Source: Bradyrhizobium sp. LTSP885
GTDB taxonomy: Bacteria > Pseudomonadota > Alphaproteobacteria > Rhizobiales > Xanthobacteraceae
NCBI RefSeq assembly: GCF_000938305.1
Contig: NZ_JYMT01000038.1
Span: 62,001-126,000 of the forward strand
Direction: 5' to 3'
Length of the DNA: 64,000 nt
Made by a program: the position numbers and the translations under genes. Below are positions 20,884-30,334 of this stretch, piece by piece (within the stretch, counting starts at the first letter, position 1; each line of letters opens with the position of its first letter). The notes under the pieces are model-generated. The model was not told the DNA's origin, searched no databases, and was given only the letters and a program-made list of their open reading frames with translations.

Positions 20884-20973
20884 GGAGAGATGGCCGAGTG
20901 GCTTAAGGCGCACGCTTGGAAAGCGTGTGTGCGGGAAACCGTACCGTGGGTTCGAATCCCACTCTCTCCGCCA
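20884..20973 (+). tRNA. tRNA-Ser (anticodon GGA)
   Basis: A 90-nt cloverleaf with encoded CCA. The 7-bp acceptor stem pairs GGAGAGA with TCTCTCC, followed by discriminator G and CCA. The D arm starts TGGCCGAG, the anticodon loop TTGGAAA gives GGA, a long variable arm follows as expected for serine, and the T loop is TTCGAAT. It is the probable attachment site for the genomic island that begins directly downstream. Confidence 0.96.
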
Positions 20974-20994
20974 TTTCTCAGCCACAGCCCTCCC

Positions 20995-21266
20995 CAGTAT
21001 CCGATTGTTCGAATCTACCGCAAGGCCACCGAAGAATTCCGCGATGTTGCGCTATTTCTTGCGCAGGCTGTAGTTTTTCGACGTGGGTTCGGGGGATGGT
21101 TCTTCCGCCACTACACTGTTCTCCTCTGTATCCCATTGTTCGAGGCGACAGCAAAAACAACAAGTAGCGCGATAGACGCGGTTGCGGCCAGTTCTGCGAT
21201 GTTACCCTTAGTTTAGTCACCGCGCTAACCGTAGCTTCTGGCCGTGGGTTCGGAGGATGCATTTCG
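20995..21266. repeat. Tandem degenerate duplication downstream of tRNA-Ser
   Basis: Two related units, about 20995-21113 and 21125-21266, share blocks in the same order: GTATCC(G/C)ATTGTTCGA, then GCGATGTT, then GTAG(T/C)TT followed by CGTGGGTTCGG(G/A)GGATG. The second unit leads straight into the integrase remnant. They may be integrase arm sites or left ends of two related elements. No gene fits here. Confidence 0.6.
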
Positions 21267-21279
21267 CGAGGGAGAACAC

Positions 21280-21351
21280 ATGGCCGGCAAGCTCAAGCCG
21301 CTTGACGTCGAACGCAAAATTCGGCCCGGCAAATGCTGCGCTTCATGGTAG
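21280..21351 (+). pseudogene. N-terminal remnant of a tyrosine integrase
   Basis: A 23-codon frame with a good ribosome site (GAGGGAGAACAC before ATG). It reads MAGKLKPLDVERKIRPGK and stops five residues later. This closely resembles the first residues of phage/island integrases with an arm-binding (DUF4102-like) N-terminus, normally MxxKLTxLxVxxAKxPGK followed by ADGxGLYL. The rest of the gene is gone. Its position just after a tRNA-Ser, on the same strand, is where such integrases sit. The family assignment rests on a short match, so it is tentative. Confidence 0.55.
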
Positions 21352-21420
21352 CCGGGACATGAAGGTAGACTGACCAACCCCTCAAGTAGCAGTTAAGGCT
21401 GCCTTTCCGACGACGCAAAA

Positions 21421-22326
21421 TCAGTCCAATTTTTCTGACAAAGCGCTCCGTTGCGCCTTCGCCATCCGCTCGCGCGCGAGCTTGTAGAGCATATCGTGCC
21501 CCGACATCGCGTCCGCGAGGAAGCGGTCGAATGCGTGCCGAAGGGAAGGCTTGAGCTCGACCAGGCGTCCGCCGCGCCCCGAAAGGCCGACATCGCCGTG
21601 TTCCGCCGCGTCTTCGAGCAGCGCCCGCACATGGGTGCGCGATACGCCGAACCGCGCGCCGATATCCGAATAGGAGACATCCTTGGCGCTGCCGGCGGCA
21701 GAGATTTGAATGAGCTTGATCAGGACCAGCACGCCGGAATCGCGCCCCATGAACCGCATCACGGCGGGATTGTTCGCCATGATCTCAGCACCCTTGCCGG
21801 AGAAATCCAGAGCGACCAGCCGCTGGGCGCGCTGGAACGCGGCATCCTGCGTCATCGGCTCGCCGTAGCCGGGGTCCGGAAACATCACGTGCAAAGGCGT
21901 ATAGTGATAGACCAGCCAGTCGCGATCGAGTGACATCATCTTGGCGGTCGGGATGAGAATGCGCACCCTTCCGTCGTGCTCCGAGGGGCGGATGTCGACA
22001 TAGCCAAGCTGAACAAGCCGGGCCACCAGCGCGTCGACCCGGCGCGGGCTCGCCAACCCGAACGGCTTGATTTCATCCTTGAGCCGCTGCGGGGTCGCCC
22101 ATGTCGAACGATCGGCCAAGTCATGGCGCAGATGCAGGGACACGATCAGGTTGAAAGTCACCTGTCGCATCGCCTCGACCAGCAACCGGCTGCGGAATTG
22201 ATCGCCCTCATGCAGGGCCAGAACCGCGTCGACGAAAGCCCCGCGGGCCGCTGGAAAGCGCGGGTGGGCGAGAATCTCTTCGGAGGTATGAATGGAGCCG
22301 GTGACGGACGGGGAAGGGGAGGACAT
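21421..22326 (-). CDS. Putative winged-helix regulatory protein, function unknown
   Basis: A 301-aa soluble protein. Residues about 60-130 look like a winged helix (TPQRLKDEIKPFGLASPRRVDALVARLVQLGYVDIRPS), and a second helix-turn-helix-like stretch appears near 215-245 (YSDIGARFGVSRTHVRALLEDA). I do not recognise a named family. The ATG at 22326 is preferred over the longer frame because upstream codons are weakly coding-like. It lies inside the tRNA-Ser island and is divergent from the autotransporter. Confidence 0.75.
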   Translation of the reverse strand: MSSPSPSVTGSIHTSEEILAHPRFPAARGAFVDAVLALHEGDQFRSRLLVEAMRQVTFNLIVSLHLRHDLADRSTWATPQRLKDEIKPFGLASPRRVDALVARLVQLGYVDIRPSEHDGRVRILIPTAKMMSLDRDWLVYHYTPLHVMFPDPGYGEPMTQDAAFQRAQRLVALDFSGKGAEIMANNPAVMRFMGRDSGVLVLIKLIQISAAGSAKDVSYSDIGARFGVSRTHVRALLEDAAEHGDVGLSGRGGRLVELKPSLRHAFDRFLADAMSGHDMLYKLARERMAKAQRSALSEKLD

Positions 22327-22619
22327 AAACGACCAGGACCGGCGTTGAGGTTTTGCTGCCACGGCAGCTACGGATAAACGCAAATTGTTTCAAGCCGGAC
22401 TCGGCAATATTTTACCGTTCCGTCCGCGGAACTCCTGCCAGACGAGCGTTCCCTTGGAAGAATGTGGATTTCGCGCCACACTCTTCACATTTCCCTGCCA
22501 CAATTTGGAACATTTTGCGCGGACCTCACCGGTATGGCCCGGCCATTGCTAGCTTGGCCATCGGTCGCCTCGCCTCCGCCAATGGATGCGCGCATGGCCG
22601 GCCACGGGGTGCGTGAAGT

Positions 22620-25600
22620 ATGCGGAATGATGGGGTTGTGGCCGGGCTCAGCTCGGTTTTGGGCGCAGGCGCGGTCGATTTGGTTCGGGGCAAGGCTGAG
22701 AGGCGCGCGCTGCGGGCGCTGCTGATTGGCGTCGTGCTGATCTGGGCTGCGCCGGTGGCGGCCGCACCGGTGGCGGACGCGACCTGGAGCACCACGCCCG
22801 GCTCCGGCGATTTCAACACGGCGACGAACTGGACTTCGGGTTTCGTGCCGAACGGCACTGCCTTTTTCGGTCCGTCGACGATCACCAGCCTGTTGTTCAC
22901 GGCCAACACCACCCTCGGCGGCTTCACCTTCAATCCGGGCGCGTTCGCCTACAGCTTCAGCAACAGCCAGGTCCTGGACTTCACCAGCGCCGGCATTGTC
23001 ATCAACGGCGGCAGCGCCACCATCACGAACAGCAACACCATCAACTTCCTCAACGCCAGCACGGCCGGCGGCGGCACCATCACGAACAACTTCGCCGGCT
23101 CCACCAGCTTCGGTGTATCCCGAGGGGCCGACACCGCCAGCGCCGGCACCGCCAATATCACGAACAACAGCGGCGGTAGCACATATTTCCTCGCCCACAC
23201 CACCGCCGGCAGCGCCACCCTAACCAACAACGATAACGGCAGCACCTACGTGTTCGACGCCAGCAGCGCCGGCAGCGCCGCAATCACGAACAATAGCGGC
23301 GGCGGCATCCAGTTCGGTGCAGTGGCAGGGACCGACACCGCGACCGCCGGTTCCGCCCAAATCACGAATAATGGCGGCGGCTCGACCTTCTTCTACGCCC
23401 ATGCCACGGCCGGCAACGCCACCATCACCAACAGCGGCAATACTTCCTTCTTCGACAGCAGCACCGCCGGCAGCGCCACGATCACGAACAACAGCGGCGG
23501 CGTCACCGAGTTCTTCCAGACCAGCACCGCGGGCAGCGCCGCGATCACGAACAACAACAACGGCAGCACCCAGTTCAACGCCGCCAGCACCGCGGGCAGC
23601 GCCACCATCACGAATAACAGCGGCTCCACCCTGTTCAACAACACCAGCACGGCCGGCAGCGCGGCGATCACGAACAGCAACTACAGCAGCACCCAGTTCA
23701 ACGACACCAGCACGGCCGGCAGCGCCGTCATCACGAATAACAGCGGCTCCACCCTGTTCAACAACACCAGCACGGCCGGCAGCGCGGCGATCACGAACAA
23801 CAACAACGGCAGCACTCAGTTCAACGCCACCAGCAGCGCCGGCAGCGCCGCGATCACGAACAACAGCGGCGGCAACATCTATTTCTACGCCACCAGTACC
23901 GCCGGCAACGCCACCATCGCGAACAACAGCGGCGGCCTCACCCAGTTCCTCAATGCCAGCACAGCCGGCAACGCCGCGATCACGAATGACAACGGCTCCA
24001 TCCTTTTCAACGGCACCAGCACGGCCGGCAGCGCCACCATCACGAACAACAGCGGCATTGTTGCATTTTTTGGTCGAAGCGACGGCGGAGCTGCGCATCT
24101 GATCAACGGCGCGGGCGGGACGATCGATTTTTCGGGCAGCTCGGGGCCGAGCGGCGATGACCGGCTCGGCGTCGGCTCGCTCGTTGGGGCTGGAACCTTT
24201 ATCGTCGGCCAGCAGCAGCTTGTGACCGTCAGCGGCAGCCTCGCCTTCACCTCCGGCGCGCTTTATATGGTGCAGGTGTCGGGGTCGAACGCGGGCCAGA
24301 TCGCCGTCAACGGCACCGCCACATTGAACGGCAATGTCGAGGTCGACGTGCTGAACCGGCTGACGCAGAAGACCACCTACACCATCTTTTCCTCGGCCAA
24401 CCCGCTGAGCGGGACCTTCAACTCGGTCAGTCTTGACAACAATTTTGCCCGCGATCCGGTGCTGACTTATGTGGGCGACACTGTGCTGCTCACGCTCCTG
24501 CCCGGGCTGTTGTCGCCGCTCCTGCCTGCCAATGCGCCTGCCAATCAGGTCAAGGTCGCGGGCGCGATCGATAATGCCTTGCTTGCCGGAAACAATCCTA
24601 CCAATGCGTTCAACGCGATCTTCAATGCATCAGGCAATGCCCTGCTCAACGGCCTGACGCAAGCCTCCGGCGAGACCGCAACCGGCTCGCAGCAGACCAC
24701 GTTCAATGCGATGGGCCAGTTCATGGGGCTTTTGACCGATCCGTTCACGGGCCACGGAGGTGGCATCAACGGCGCGACGTCGGCGCCGGGCTATGCGGAT
24801 GAGGAGGGCGCCAGCGCCTATGCTGCGCAGAAGCGGCTTGGGGCCGAGCGCACCGCCTATGCGATGTTCGCCAAGGCGCCGCTGGCAATGGTCTATGAGC
24901 CGCGCTGGAGCGTGTGGGCATCGGGCTTTGGCGGCTCGCAGACCACCGACGGCAATGCGACGCTGGGATCCAACAACACGAGCAGCAGCCTCGCCGGCAC
25001 GGCGGTCGGCGCCGACTATCACTTCTCGCCGTTTACGATCGCCGGATTTGCACTGGCCGGCGGCGGCACCAGCTTCAGCGTCGCCAATGGCGGCAGTGGC
25101 CATTCCGACCTGTTCCAGGCCGGCGCGTTCATCCGGCACACCGTTGGTCAAGCCTACATCACCGGCGCCCTCGCCTATGGCTGGCAGGACATCACCACCA
25201 ACCGTACCGTCACGATTGCCGGGATCGATCAATTGCGGGCCGAGTTCAACGCCAATGCGTATTCCGGGCGCGTCGAAGGCGGATATCGCTATGTCGCGCC
25301 ATGGGTCGGCGGCGTCGGCATCACGCCCTATGCGGCGGGGCAGTTCACCACTTTCGATCTGCCGGCTTACGCCGAGAGCGTGGTCACCGGCACGCCGGCC
25401 TTCGCGCTGAACTACGCAGCCAAGAGCGTCACCGATGTGCGCAGCGAATTGGGCATCCGCACCGATAAATCCTTCGCGGTGACCAATGGCGTGCTGACGC
25501 TACGCGGCCGCTTCGCCTGGGCCCATGATTTCGATCCGGACCGAAACATCGCGGCGACCTTCCAGGCGTTGCCGGGTGCAAGCTTTGTCGTTGGCGGCGC

Positions 25601-25748
25601 GGGCCAAGCTTCCGACTCCGCGCTGACGACCGTCTCAGCCGAAATGAAATGGATGAATGGCTGGTCCGCGGCCGCAACGTTCGAGGGCGAGTTTTCCAAC
25701 GTCACCCGCTCCTACGCCGGCAAGGGCGTCGTGCGATATACTTGGTGA
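22620..25748 (+). CDS. Repeat-rich autotransporter outer-membrane protein
   Basis: A 1042-aa type V secretion protein. A long signal peptide ends near the APVAAAP at about residue 50. A passenger domain follows with about 17 units of 19-26 residues built on GSA(T/A)ITNNSGGST-F-STA, expected to form a beta-helix. A linker precedes the beta-barrel autotransporter domain (about residues 760-1042), which ends in VVRYTW with the terminal aromatic typical of outer-membrane barrels. Passenger function is probably adhesion or surface structure. The gene stands alone in the island. The ATG at 22620 lacks a strong ribosome site, so the exact start is uncertain. Confidence 0.9.
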   Translation: MRNDGVVAGLSSVLGAGAVDLVRGKAERRALRALLIGVVLIWAAPVAAAPVADATWSTTPGSGDFNTATNWTSGFVPNGTAFFGPSTITSLLFTANTTLGGFTFNPGAFAYSFSNSQVLDFTSAGIVINGGSATITNSNTINFLNASTAGGGTITNNFAGSTSFGVSRGADTASAGTANITNNSGGSTYFLAHTTAGSATLTNNDNGSTYVFDASSAGSAAITNNSGGGIQFGAVAGTDTATAGSAQITNNGGGSTFFYAHATAGNATITNSGNTSFFDSSTAGSATITNNSGGVTEFFQTSTAGSAAITNNNNGSTQFNAASTAGSATITNNSGSTLFNNTSTAGSAAITNSNYSSTQFNDTSTAGSAVITNNSGSTLFNNTSTAGSAAITNNNNGSTQFNATSSAGSAAITNNSGGNIYFYATSTAGNATIANNSGGLTQFLNASTAGNAAITNDNGSILFNGTSTAGSATITNNSGIVAFFGRSDGGAAHLINGAGGTIDFSGSSGPSGDDRLGVGSLVGAGTFIVGQQQLVTVSGSLAFTSGALYMVQVSGSNAGQIAVNGTATLNGNVEVDVLNRLTQKTTYTIFSSANPLSGTFNSVSLDNNFARDPVLTYVGDTVLLTLLPGLLSPLLPANAPANQVKVAGAIDNALLAGNNPTNAFNAIFNASGNALLNGLTQASGETATGSQQTTFNAMGQFMGLLTDPFTGHGGGINGATSAPGYADEEGASAYAAQKRLGAERTAYAMFAKAPLAMVYEPRWSVWASGFGGSQTTDGNATLGSNNTSSSLAGTAVGADYHFSPFTIAGFALAGGGTSFSVANGGSGHSDLFQAGAFIRHTVGQAYITGALAYGWQDITTNRTVTIAGIDQLRAEFNANAYSGRVEGGYRYVAPWVGGVGITPYAAGQFTTFDLPAYAESVVTGTPAFALNYAAKSVTDVRSELGIRTDKSFAVTNGVLTLRGRFAWAHDFDPDRNIAATFQALPGASFVVGGAGQASDSALTTVSAEMKWMNGWSAAATFEGEFSNVTRSYAGKGVVRYTW
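22990..24160 (+). repeat. Coding tandem repeats of the autotransporter passenger
   Basis: About 17 degenerate units of 57-78 nt, each containing GGCAGCGCCxxxATCACGAA. Units near 23596-23655 and 23716-23775 are almost identical over 60 nt, giving a 120-nt higher-order repeat. This points to recent duplication and makes the tract prone to length change. Confidence 0.85.
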
Positions 25749-26006
25749 GCTGACGACTTCCGGATTTGATTTCGCTGTGTTTTCGTTTGCCTTTGATCGC
25801 GCTTGTTGCGCTTTGTTGAGGTCGTTTCTGGTGCGAAACTGGTGCGGAGCCTATCTCGTCGTTGGGCTCAACGAACTCCAACCATATCCGAACGCAGGGC
25901 GTTAGCTGAAAGGCGTGCATGCCGAAGACGCAGCTTGCGCCAAGCGGAGCTTCCCAAATCTACTGGCGTGGCCGGCCAACAACGGCCGTTCCCCCAATAC
26001 TGCTCC

Positions 26007-27338
26007 TCATCGTGATTCGAGAAGCGCCGGTCCGGCTATTTCCAGCCTGAGCTTTCCGCGACCCGTTCTCAGCAGTCGGATTGGAGCAGCCTTCTCCTCC
26101 AGCCGCCGTCGGAGCAGGAGCAGCCGGGTCTCCAGATTGTCCTTGAAATCGGGCAATCGCAATTCGTTGGAGAGCCGCATCTCGCGATTGGTAAAGTCCG
26201 CCCGACCCTCTTGCAGATGCAACCCCAGCAGATGAACCAGGAGCCGACCCGAAACGCCTTTGATCAAGTATTCGCCGTCAATGAACACGCTGTCGTCAAA
26301 AAGGTGGTGAACAACGCTAAATGGTCGTCCCGCCAAGGCGCCGTTGCCTTGGGACGTGACCAGCGATTGTTCATTGCCACTGGTGTTGTCGGCAAGCGCA
26401 AGGGCTGCCGCCGCGTTGCTTGCCAACATCGAGAGAGCCGTTTCCACGTCTTTCGGGAAAGCGAGACGCTTCTTGCTTTCGAGAAAGAGTACGCCGCGCA
26501 AGGCGCCTCCCGCGATCATAGGGAGCGCCATCTGGCTCATGGCATCGGCTATACCCGGCAAGGCGATCGTGCGCGTCTGATTTTCGTCAACCGCCGCCGC
26601 ACGGATGGCGTCACCGAACCGGCGAATGCGGCTCATGTCGTTGATGCGAATGGTGCGGCGCTCGGCGGCTACCGTTCCGATAATCGCTTCGCCGATCGTC
26701 AACTCCGAGCCGATGCCGCTCCACAAATAGCCGCGACTACCGACGGTCACCAGACGTTCGCCGGCGGGATCTTTCACGAGCAGCATGGAGTTGGCGCAAC
26801 CGAAGCTGTCGCGTAGTCCATCCAGCACCGCGTCCACGATCGCGTCGACCTCGCGTGCTTCGGAAATACGGCCGCAGAGCGTCGCCGCCGCGATGAGATA
26901 AACGCTCGTCGCCGGCGACGAGATTGCGATTGCCGCGCCCGGCGACGGAATAGCCGCCACTGACGCAACGCGATAAATGTCTACGCCGCGCAGGCGCATC
27001 ACGTCGGCCATCCCGAGTTGTGCGCTGCTGGCGCGGAGCTCAGCCGCCATGGTCTCGAACAGCGCGCCGCTGTCGAGCGAGCGCTCAAAGACCACGGACA
27101 GCCGGTATTGGCTGCCATCACGCGGATCAACCAGCATGACGGCGGCATTGTTGTTGGCGCGGATGTTGGCGGCGGTCTTCGAGAAGAATTGGTCCGAGAG
27201 CGCTACGTGCTCGTCATCGACGAGCGCGACATGCGAGAGGTAGGAGATGTTAGGAATGCCATCTGACGACGCCGTCGCGATAATCGAAGGAATGACACCC
27301 TCGAAGCAGGTGTGGAGGTCACGCAGGCGGATCGTCAT
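26007..27338 (-). CDS. FMN split-barrel protein with GAF and C-terminal winged-helix-like domains
   Basis: A 443-aa multidomain protein. Residues 1-130 resemble the pyridoxamine-5'-phosphate-oxidase-like FMN-binding barrel (GIPNISYLSHVALVDDEHV). Residues about 165-315 form a GAF sensor domain (IVDAVLDGLRDSFGCANSML, then ALPMIAGGALRGVLFLES). The C-terminal 60 residues look like a winged helix (RLSNELRLPDFKDNLETRLLLLRRRLEE). The start overlaps the stop of the upstream pyridoxamine-oxidase-like gene as ATGA, so the two are coupled. It could be a redox- or ligand-sensing regulator. I know similar fusions exist but not their function. Confidence 0.8.
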   Translation of the reverse strand: MTIRLRDLHTCFEGVIPSIIATASSDGIPNISYLSHVALVDDEHVALSDQFFSKTAANIRANNNAAVMLVDPRDGSQYRLSVVFERSLDSGALFETMAAELRASSAQLGMADVMRLRGVDIYRVASVAAIPSPGAAIAISSPATSVYLIAAATLCGRISEAREVDAIVDAVLDGLRDSFGCANSMLLVKDPAGERLVTVGSRGYLWSGIGSELTIGEAIIGTVAAERRTIRINDMSRIRRFGDAIRAAAVDENQTRTIALPGIADAMSQMALPMIAGGALRGVLFLESKKRLAFPKDVETALSMLASNAAAALALADNTSGNEQSLVTSQGNGALAGRPFSVVHHLFDDSVFIDGEYLIKGVSGRLLVHLLGLHLQEGRADFTNREMRLSNELRLPDFKDNLETRLLLLRRRLEEKAAPIRLLRTGRGKLRLEIAGPALLESR

Positions 27339-27823
27339 TGAGACGGCTCAAGCATACTGCCGGCCGTCTTGCCCGGCGTCTGCACGAAAATCGCCTCGAC
27401 CGCGAGGCGCAAGACCTGCGGCTCCAGATCGACGAGCCAGGACGCCGCGACCGCCTGATCGAGGCCGAGCTCCGCGAACGTCTCGGTCATCGCCTCGATA
27501 TAGTGCTGCGCACGCTGCCGATGGGCGGCGGATGCTGGAACGATCGCGGCGCGACCTTTCAGTTGGTATGAGACATAGTCGGCGGGCCGCGCGAAGGTGA
27601 CGGCGAGACGCCCATTGCGCCCGATGTTGGCGATGGTCTGCGGCCATTGCCAGCCCGAGACGATGAGGTCGACGCGACCTTTTGCACGATCGACGACAGC
27701 GCCGGCCGCCCGGGCAACTTGCGGCAGCAGGCCATCGTCGCAGCTTCCAACGATGATCATCACCGGGCTTTCCAGGAAGGTAGCCAGCACGGCGTCGATT
27801 GGGTTGCAGTCTGTTCCCGGCAT
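27335..27823 (-). CDS. Pyridoxamine 5'-phosphate oxidase-like FMN-binding protein
   Basis: A 162-aa single-domain protein of the flavin split-barrel type (SPVMIIVGSCDDGLLPQVARA near the N-terminus, RLAVTFARPADYVSYQLKG in the middle). Such proteins bind FMN, F420 or haem, and many are not true PdxH. It is coupled by a 4-nt overlap to the GAF-containing gene after it. It is divergent from a flavin monooxygenase, and shared control is likely. Confidence 0.8.
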   Translation of the reverse strand: MPGTDCNPIDAVLATFLESPVMIIVGSCDDGLLPQVARAAGAVVDRAKGRVDLIVSGWQWPQTIANIGRNGRLAVTFARPADYVSYQLKGRAAIVPASAAHRQRAQHYIEAMTETFAELGLDQAVAASWLVDLEPQVLRLAVEAIFVQTPGKTAGSMLEPSQ

Positions 27824-27910
27824 AAGGGAGCGGGCGCTTAGTAATCATTTAGGAAGGCCGCGATCCAGAGAAGCGTAGAGTTTCGGCCAACCATGCAGAG
27901 GACTGGCACC

Positions 27911-29455
27911 ATGAATGCTTCGCTCGATCCGATCCACATGCCTGAACGAACCGTCGCCGTTATCGGCGGCGGCCCGGCCGGCCTTGTCGCAGCGCGCTTC
28001 CTCAAAAAGCATGGCTTCGATCCGGTCGTCTTCGAGGCTGCAGCGGTGGTAGGCGGGCAATGGAATGCGGACTCGCCTTCGAGCGCTGTCTGGCCGGGCA
28101 TGTGCACCAATACGAGCCGGGTACTGACCGCCTTCAGCGATCTCGATCATCCTGCAGGCACCAGTGTCTATCCGAGCCAGGTCGATATGCTGGCCTACCT
28201 GCAGCAATATGCCGAGAACGCCGGCCTCAAGCCCCATCTCCGTCTGTCGACCCGCGTCGAAAGGTTGGATCAGGATGCCGGGACGGGCTGGATCGTCCGC
28301 TCGCGACGCGGCGAGAGCACTGTATCGGAACTCTTTTCGCGCGTCGTGGTCGCGACGGGCTGCTGCACGGCCCCCGACGTACCCGCAATTGCCGGGTTGA
28401 GTGGTTTTGCTGGCCGCGGCGGCGCCATCCATAGCTCCCAATATAAAGGGGCTGAGCTCTATCGCGGGCAATCTGTGCTCGTTGCCGGCTGTTCAATCAG
28501 CGCGCTCGAAATCGCAAGCGAATTGGCGGCATCAGGCGCGAAGGTCTGCGTCGCCATGCGTCGCCAGCGCTATGTCCTGCAAAAGCTCCTTGCCGGGGTG
28601 CCGACGGATCACGTTGCTTTCACGCGTTTTGCCGCGCAGGCCGGACGGGTGCTGCCGCCGGAGGCGATCGCCGCGGGGATGAAACAAATGGTGCTGGAGA
28701 ACTGCGGCAGCCCCGAGCAATTTGGTGCTCCGAAGCCAGACGACAACATCTTCGCCGCCGGCTTGACCCAGTCGCAGAACTATCTGGCATTGGTGGCGGA
28801 AGGACGAATCCGATCGCGGCCGTGGCTCGAAGCGGTCGACGGCCAAACCGTGCACTTTGCCGACCGATCCAGCGAGGCCTTCGATGCGGTCATTCTTGGC
28901 ACCGGCTTCAAGCTCACGCTGCCGTTCGTCAGCGAGACGATCGCGGCGACCCTTGGTCTCGACGGCCACCACGTCGACCTGCACGACCACACGCTGCATC
29001 CCGATCTGGATGGTCTCGGTTTCATTGGCCTTTATTCACTGATCGGCCCCTATTTCCCGGTGCTCGAATTGCAGGCGCGTTGGCTTGCGTACTTGTGGGC
29101 GGGGCTGCGGCCGATGCCGTCCATCGAAACGATGCAAGAGGGCGTTTCGACGGCAAGAGCACGTCGAAGTGGTCCGCGCGATGTTCCCATGCACGCCTTG
29201 GCAACGCTCTTTGCCACCCATGCGGGTGTCGAGCCGCGTCCCGCGGCATGGCCGACGCTCGAACGCGCATTGTGGTTCGGCCCTTTGTCGCCGGCTTCGT
29301 TCCGCCTGACCGGCCCTGATGCCGAACCGGACGCGCCGACCCGCGCCATGGCGGCGGCGCGTTCGTTCAAAGCGATCACCGAGGACGCGCTCACGCCCGA
29401 GGAGATGGCGCGTATAAAGCCTGTGATTGCAACGACCGAGGTGCAAGCCGCATGA
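27911..29455 (+). CDS. Flavin-containing monooxygenase
   Basis: NADPH- and FAD-dependent oxygenase, about 514 aa. The FAD motif VIGGGPAGLVAARFL is at residues 17-31, GGQW follows, the FMO fingerprint is FAGRGGAIHSSQY, and the NADPH-binding turn reads VLVAGCSISALEIA, with Cys in place of the usual first-turn Gly. The C-terminal GTGFK motif is present. The ATG at 27911 has GAGGA 8 nt upstream; the ATG at 27893 has none. Substrates of the family are soft nucleophiles (N- or S-oxidation) or ketones; none can be named here. Confidence 0.88.
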   Translation: MNASLDPIHMPERTVAVIGGGPAGLVAARFLKKHGFDPVVFEAAAVVGGQWNADSPSSAVWPGMCTNTSRVLTAFSDLDHPAGTSVYPSQVDMLAYLQQYAENAGLKPHLRLSTRVERLDQDAGTGWIVRSRRGESTVSELFSRVVVATGCCTAPDVPAIAGLSGFAGRGGAIHSSQYKGAELYRGQSVLVAGCSISALEIASELAASGAKVCVAMRRQRYVLQKLLAGVPTDHVAFTRFAAQAGRVLPPEAIAAGMKQMVLENCGSPEQFGAPKPDDNIFAAGLTQSQNYLALVAEGRIRSRPWLEAVDGQTVHFADRSSEAFDAVILGTGFKLTLPFVSETIAATLGLDGHHVDLHDHTLHPDLDGLGFIGLYSLIGPYFPVLELQARWLAYLWAGLRPMPSIETMQEGVSTARARRSGPRDVPMHALATLFATHAGVEPRPAAWPTLERALWFGPLSPASFRLTGPDAEPDAPTRAMAAARSFKAITEDALTPEEMARIKPVIATTEVQAA

Positions 29456-29656
29456 TCCAACCAACCTTGAACCACCCTCCAGGGTTACGGTGACAGTGCA
29501 CAAATTATTGTGAGTAACGACCCCGACGTCGAGCTGTCGTCCACACGGAACATGATCGCGTCAATGCATTGAAACTGTCACGATGCAGCTTCCGATCATA
29601 GGTGAAGAAGTTTCGCCTGACGTATACTGGATAGCACCCTTTGCGCGTGCGCGCGC

Positions 29657-30334
29657 CTAGTTATCGAACCCGACGAACACCGTCGCTTCCTCGACAGACT
29701 TCCGCTCCGACACGACAGCATTGGCCGGAAAGGTTTCATCCGGCCAACCCAGCGCGATGCTTTTCATGATGACTTGATCGTCGGCTATTCCAGCGTGCTC
29801 GCGCACCACGGGGGATTGCATGATACCCTGGCTGTTGATCACGGCGCCCAGCCCGCGAGACCAGGCGGCATTGACCAGCGCGGTCGCCACGGCGCCGCAA
29901 TCGAAGGGCGTATCGTCGCTCCCGTCCAGCACCCTGTCGTAGGTAATGATCACGCATACCGGCGCGTCGAATTGACGGAAGCCGCGCAGCACCCAGTCCT
30001 GGCGCTTGTCCTTGTTGTCGCGCTCGATCCCCATCGCGGAGAATAATTGCTTGGCGACGCCGACCTGCCGGTCGCGGTGCTTGCCTGCAAAGGCCTGACC
30101 CGGGCGGAATTCGCGCGACTGCGGTATGCCCGCCGCCATCCGCTCGGTGTTGCCGGCGCGGATCCGATCCAGCGGTTCGCCGGTGATGACGTAGAAATTC
30201 CAGGGCTGGGTGTTCATCGACGACGGAGCGCGCATCGCCAAACCAATGATTTCTGCAATCAGCGACTTGGGTACTGGATCAGGTTTGTAACCGCGGATAC
30301 TCCGGCGACCGAGGATGACGTCATCAAACTTCAT
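29657..30334 (-). CDS. Nitroreductase-family FMN oxidoreductase
   Basis: A 225-aa protein with N-terminal RRSIRGYKPDPVP and APSSMNTQPWNFYVITG, the FMN- and NAD(P)H-binding signature of nitroreductases. The C-terminal IALGWPDE motif is also typical. The ATG at 30334 begins at MKFDDVILGRRS, which matches family N-termini; the open frame runs further up without support. It converges with the monooxygenase gene. The natural substrate is unknown, perhaps quinones or nitro compounds. Confidence 0.87.
   Translation of the reverse strand: MKFDDVILGRRSIRGYKPDPVPKSLIAEIIGLAMRAPSSMNTQPWNFYVITGEPLDRIRAGNTERMAAGIPQSREFRPGQAFAGKHRDRQVGVAKQLFSAMGIERDNKDKRQDWVLRGFRQFDAPVCVIITYDRVLDGSDDTPFDCGAVATALVNAAWSRGLGAVINSQGIMQSPVVREHAGIADDQVIMKSIALGWPDETFPANAVVSERKSVEEATVFVGFDN

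Noticed and set aside
22990..24160. Regular repeats that might suggest a CRISPR array
   Set aside because: The repeats stay in frame, encode a glycine/asparagine-rich beta-helix, and have no unique spacers of constant length.
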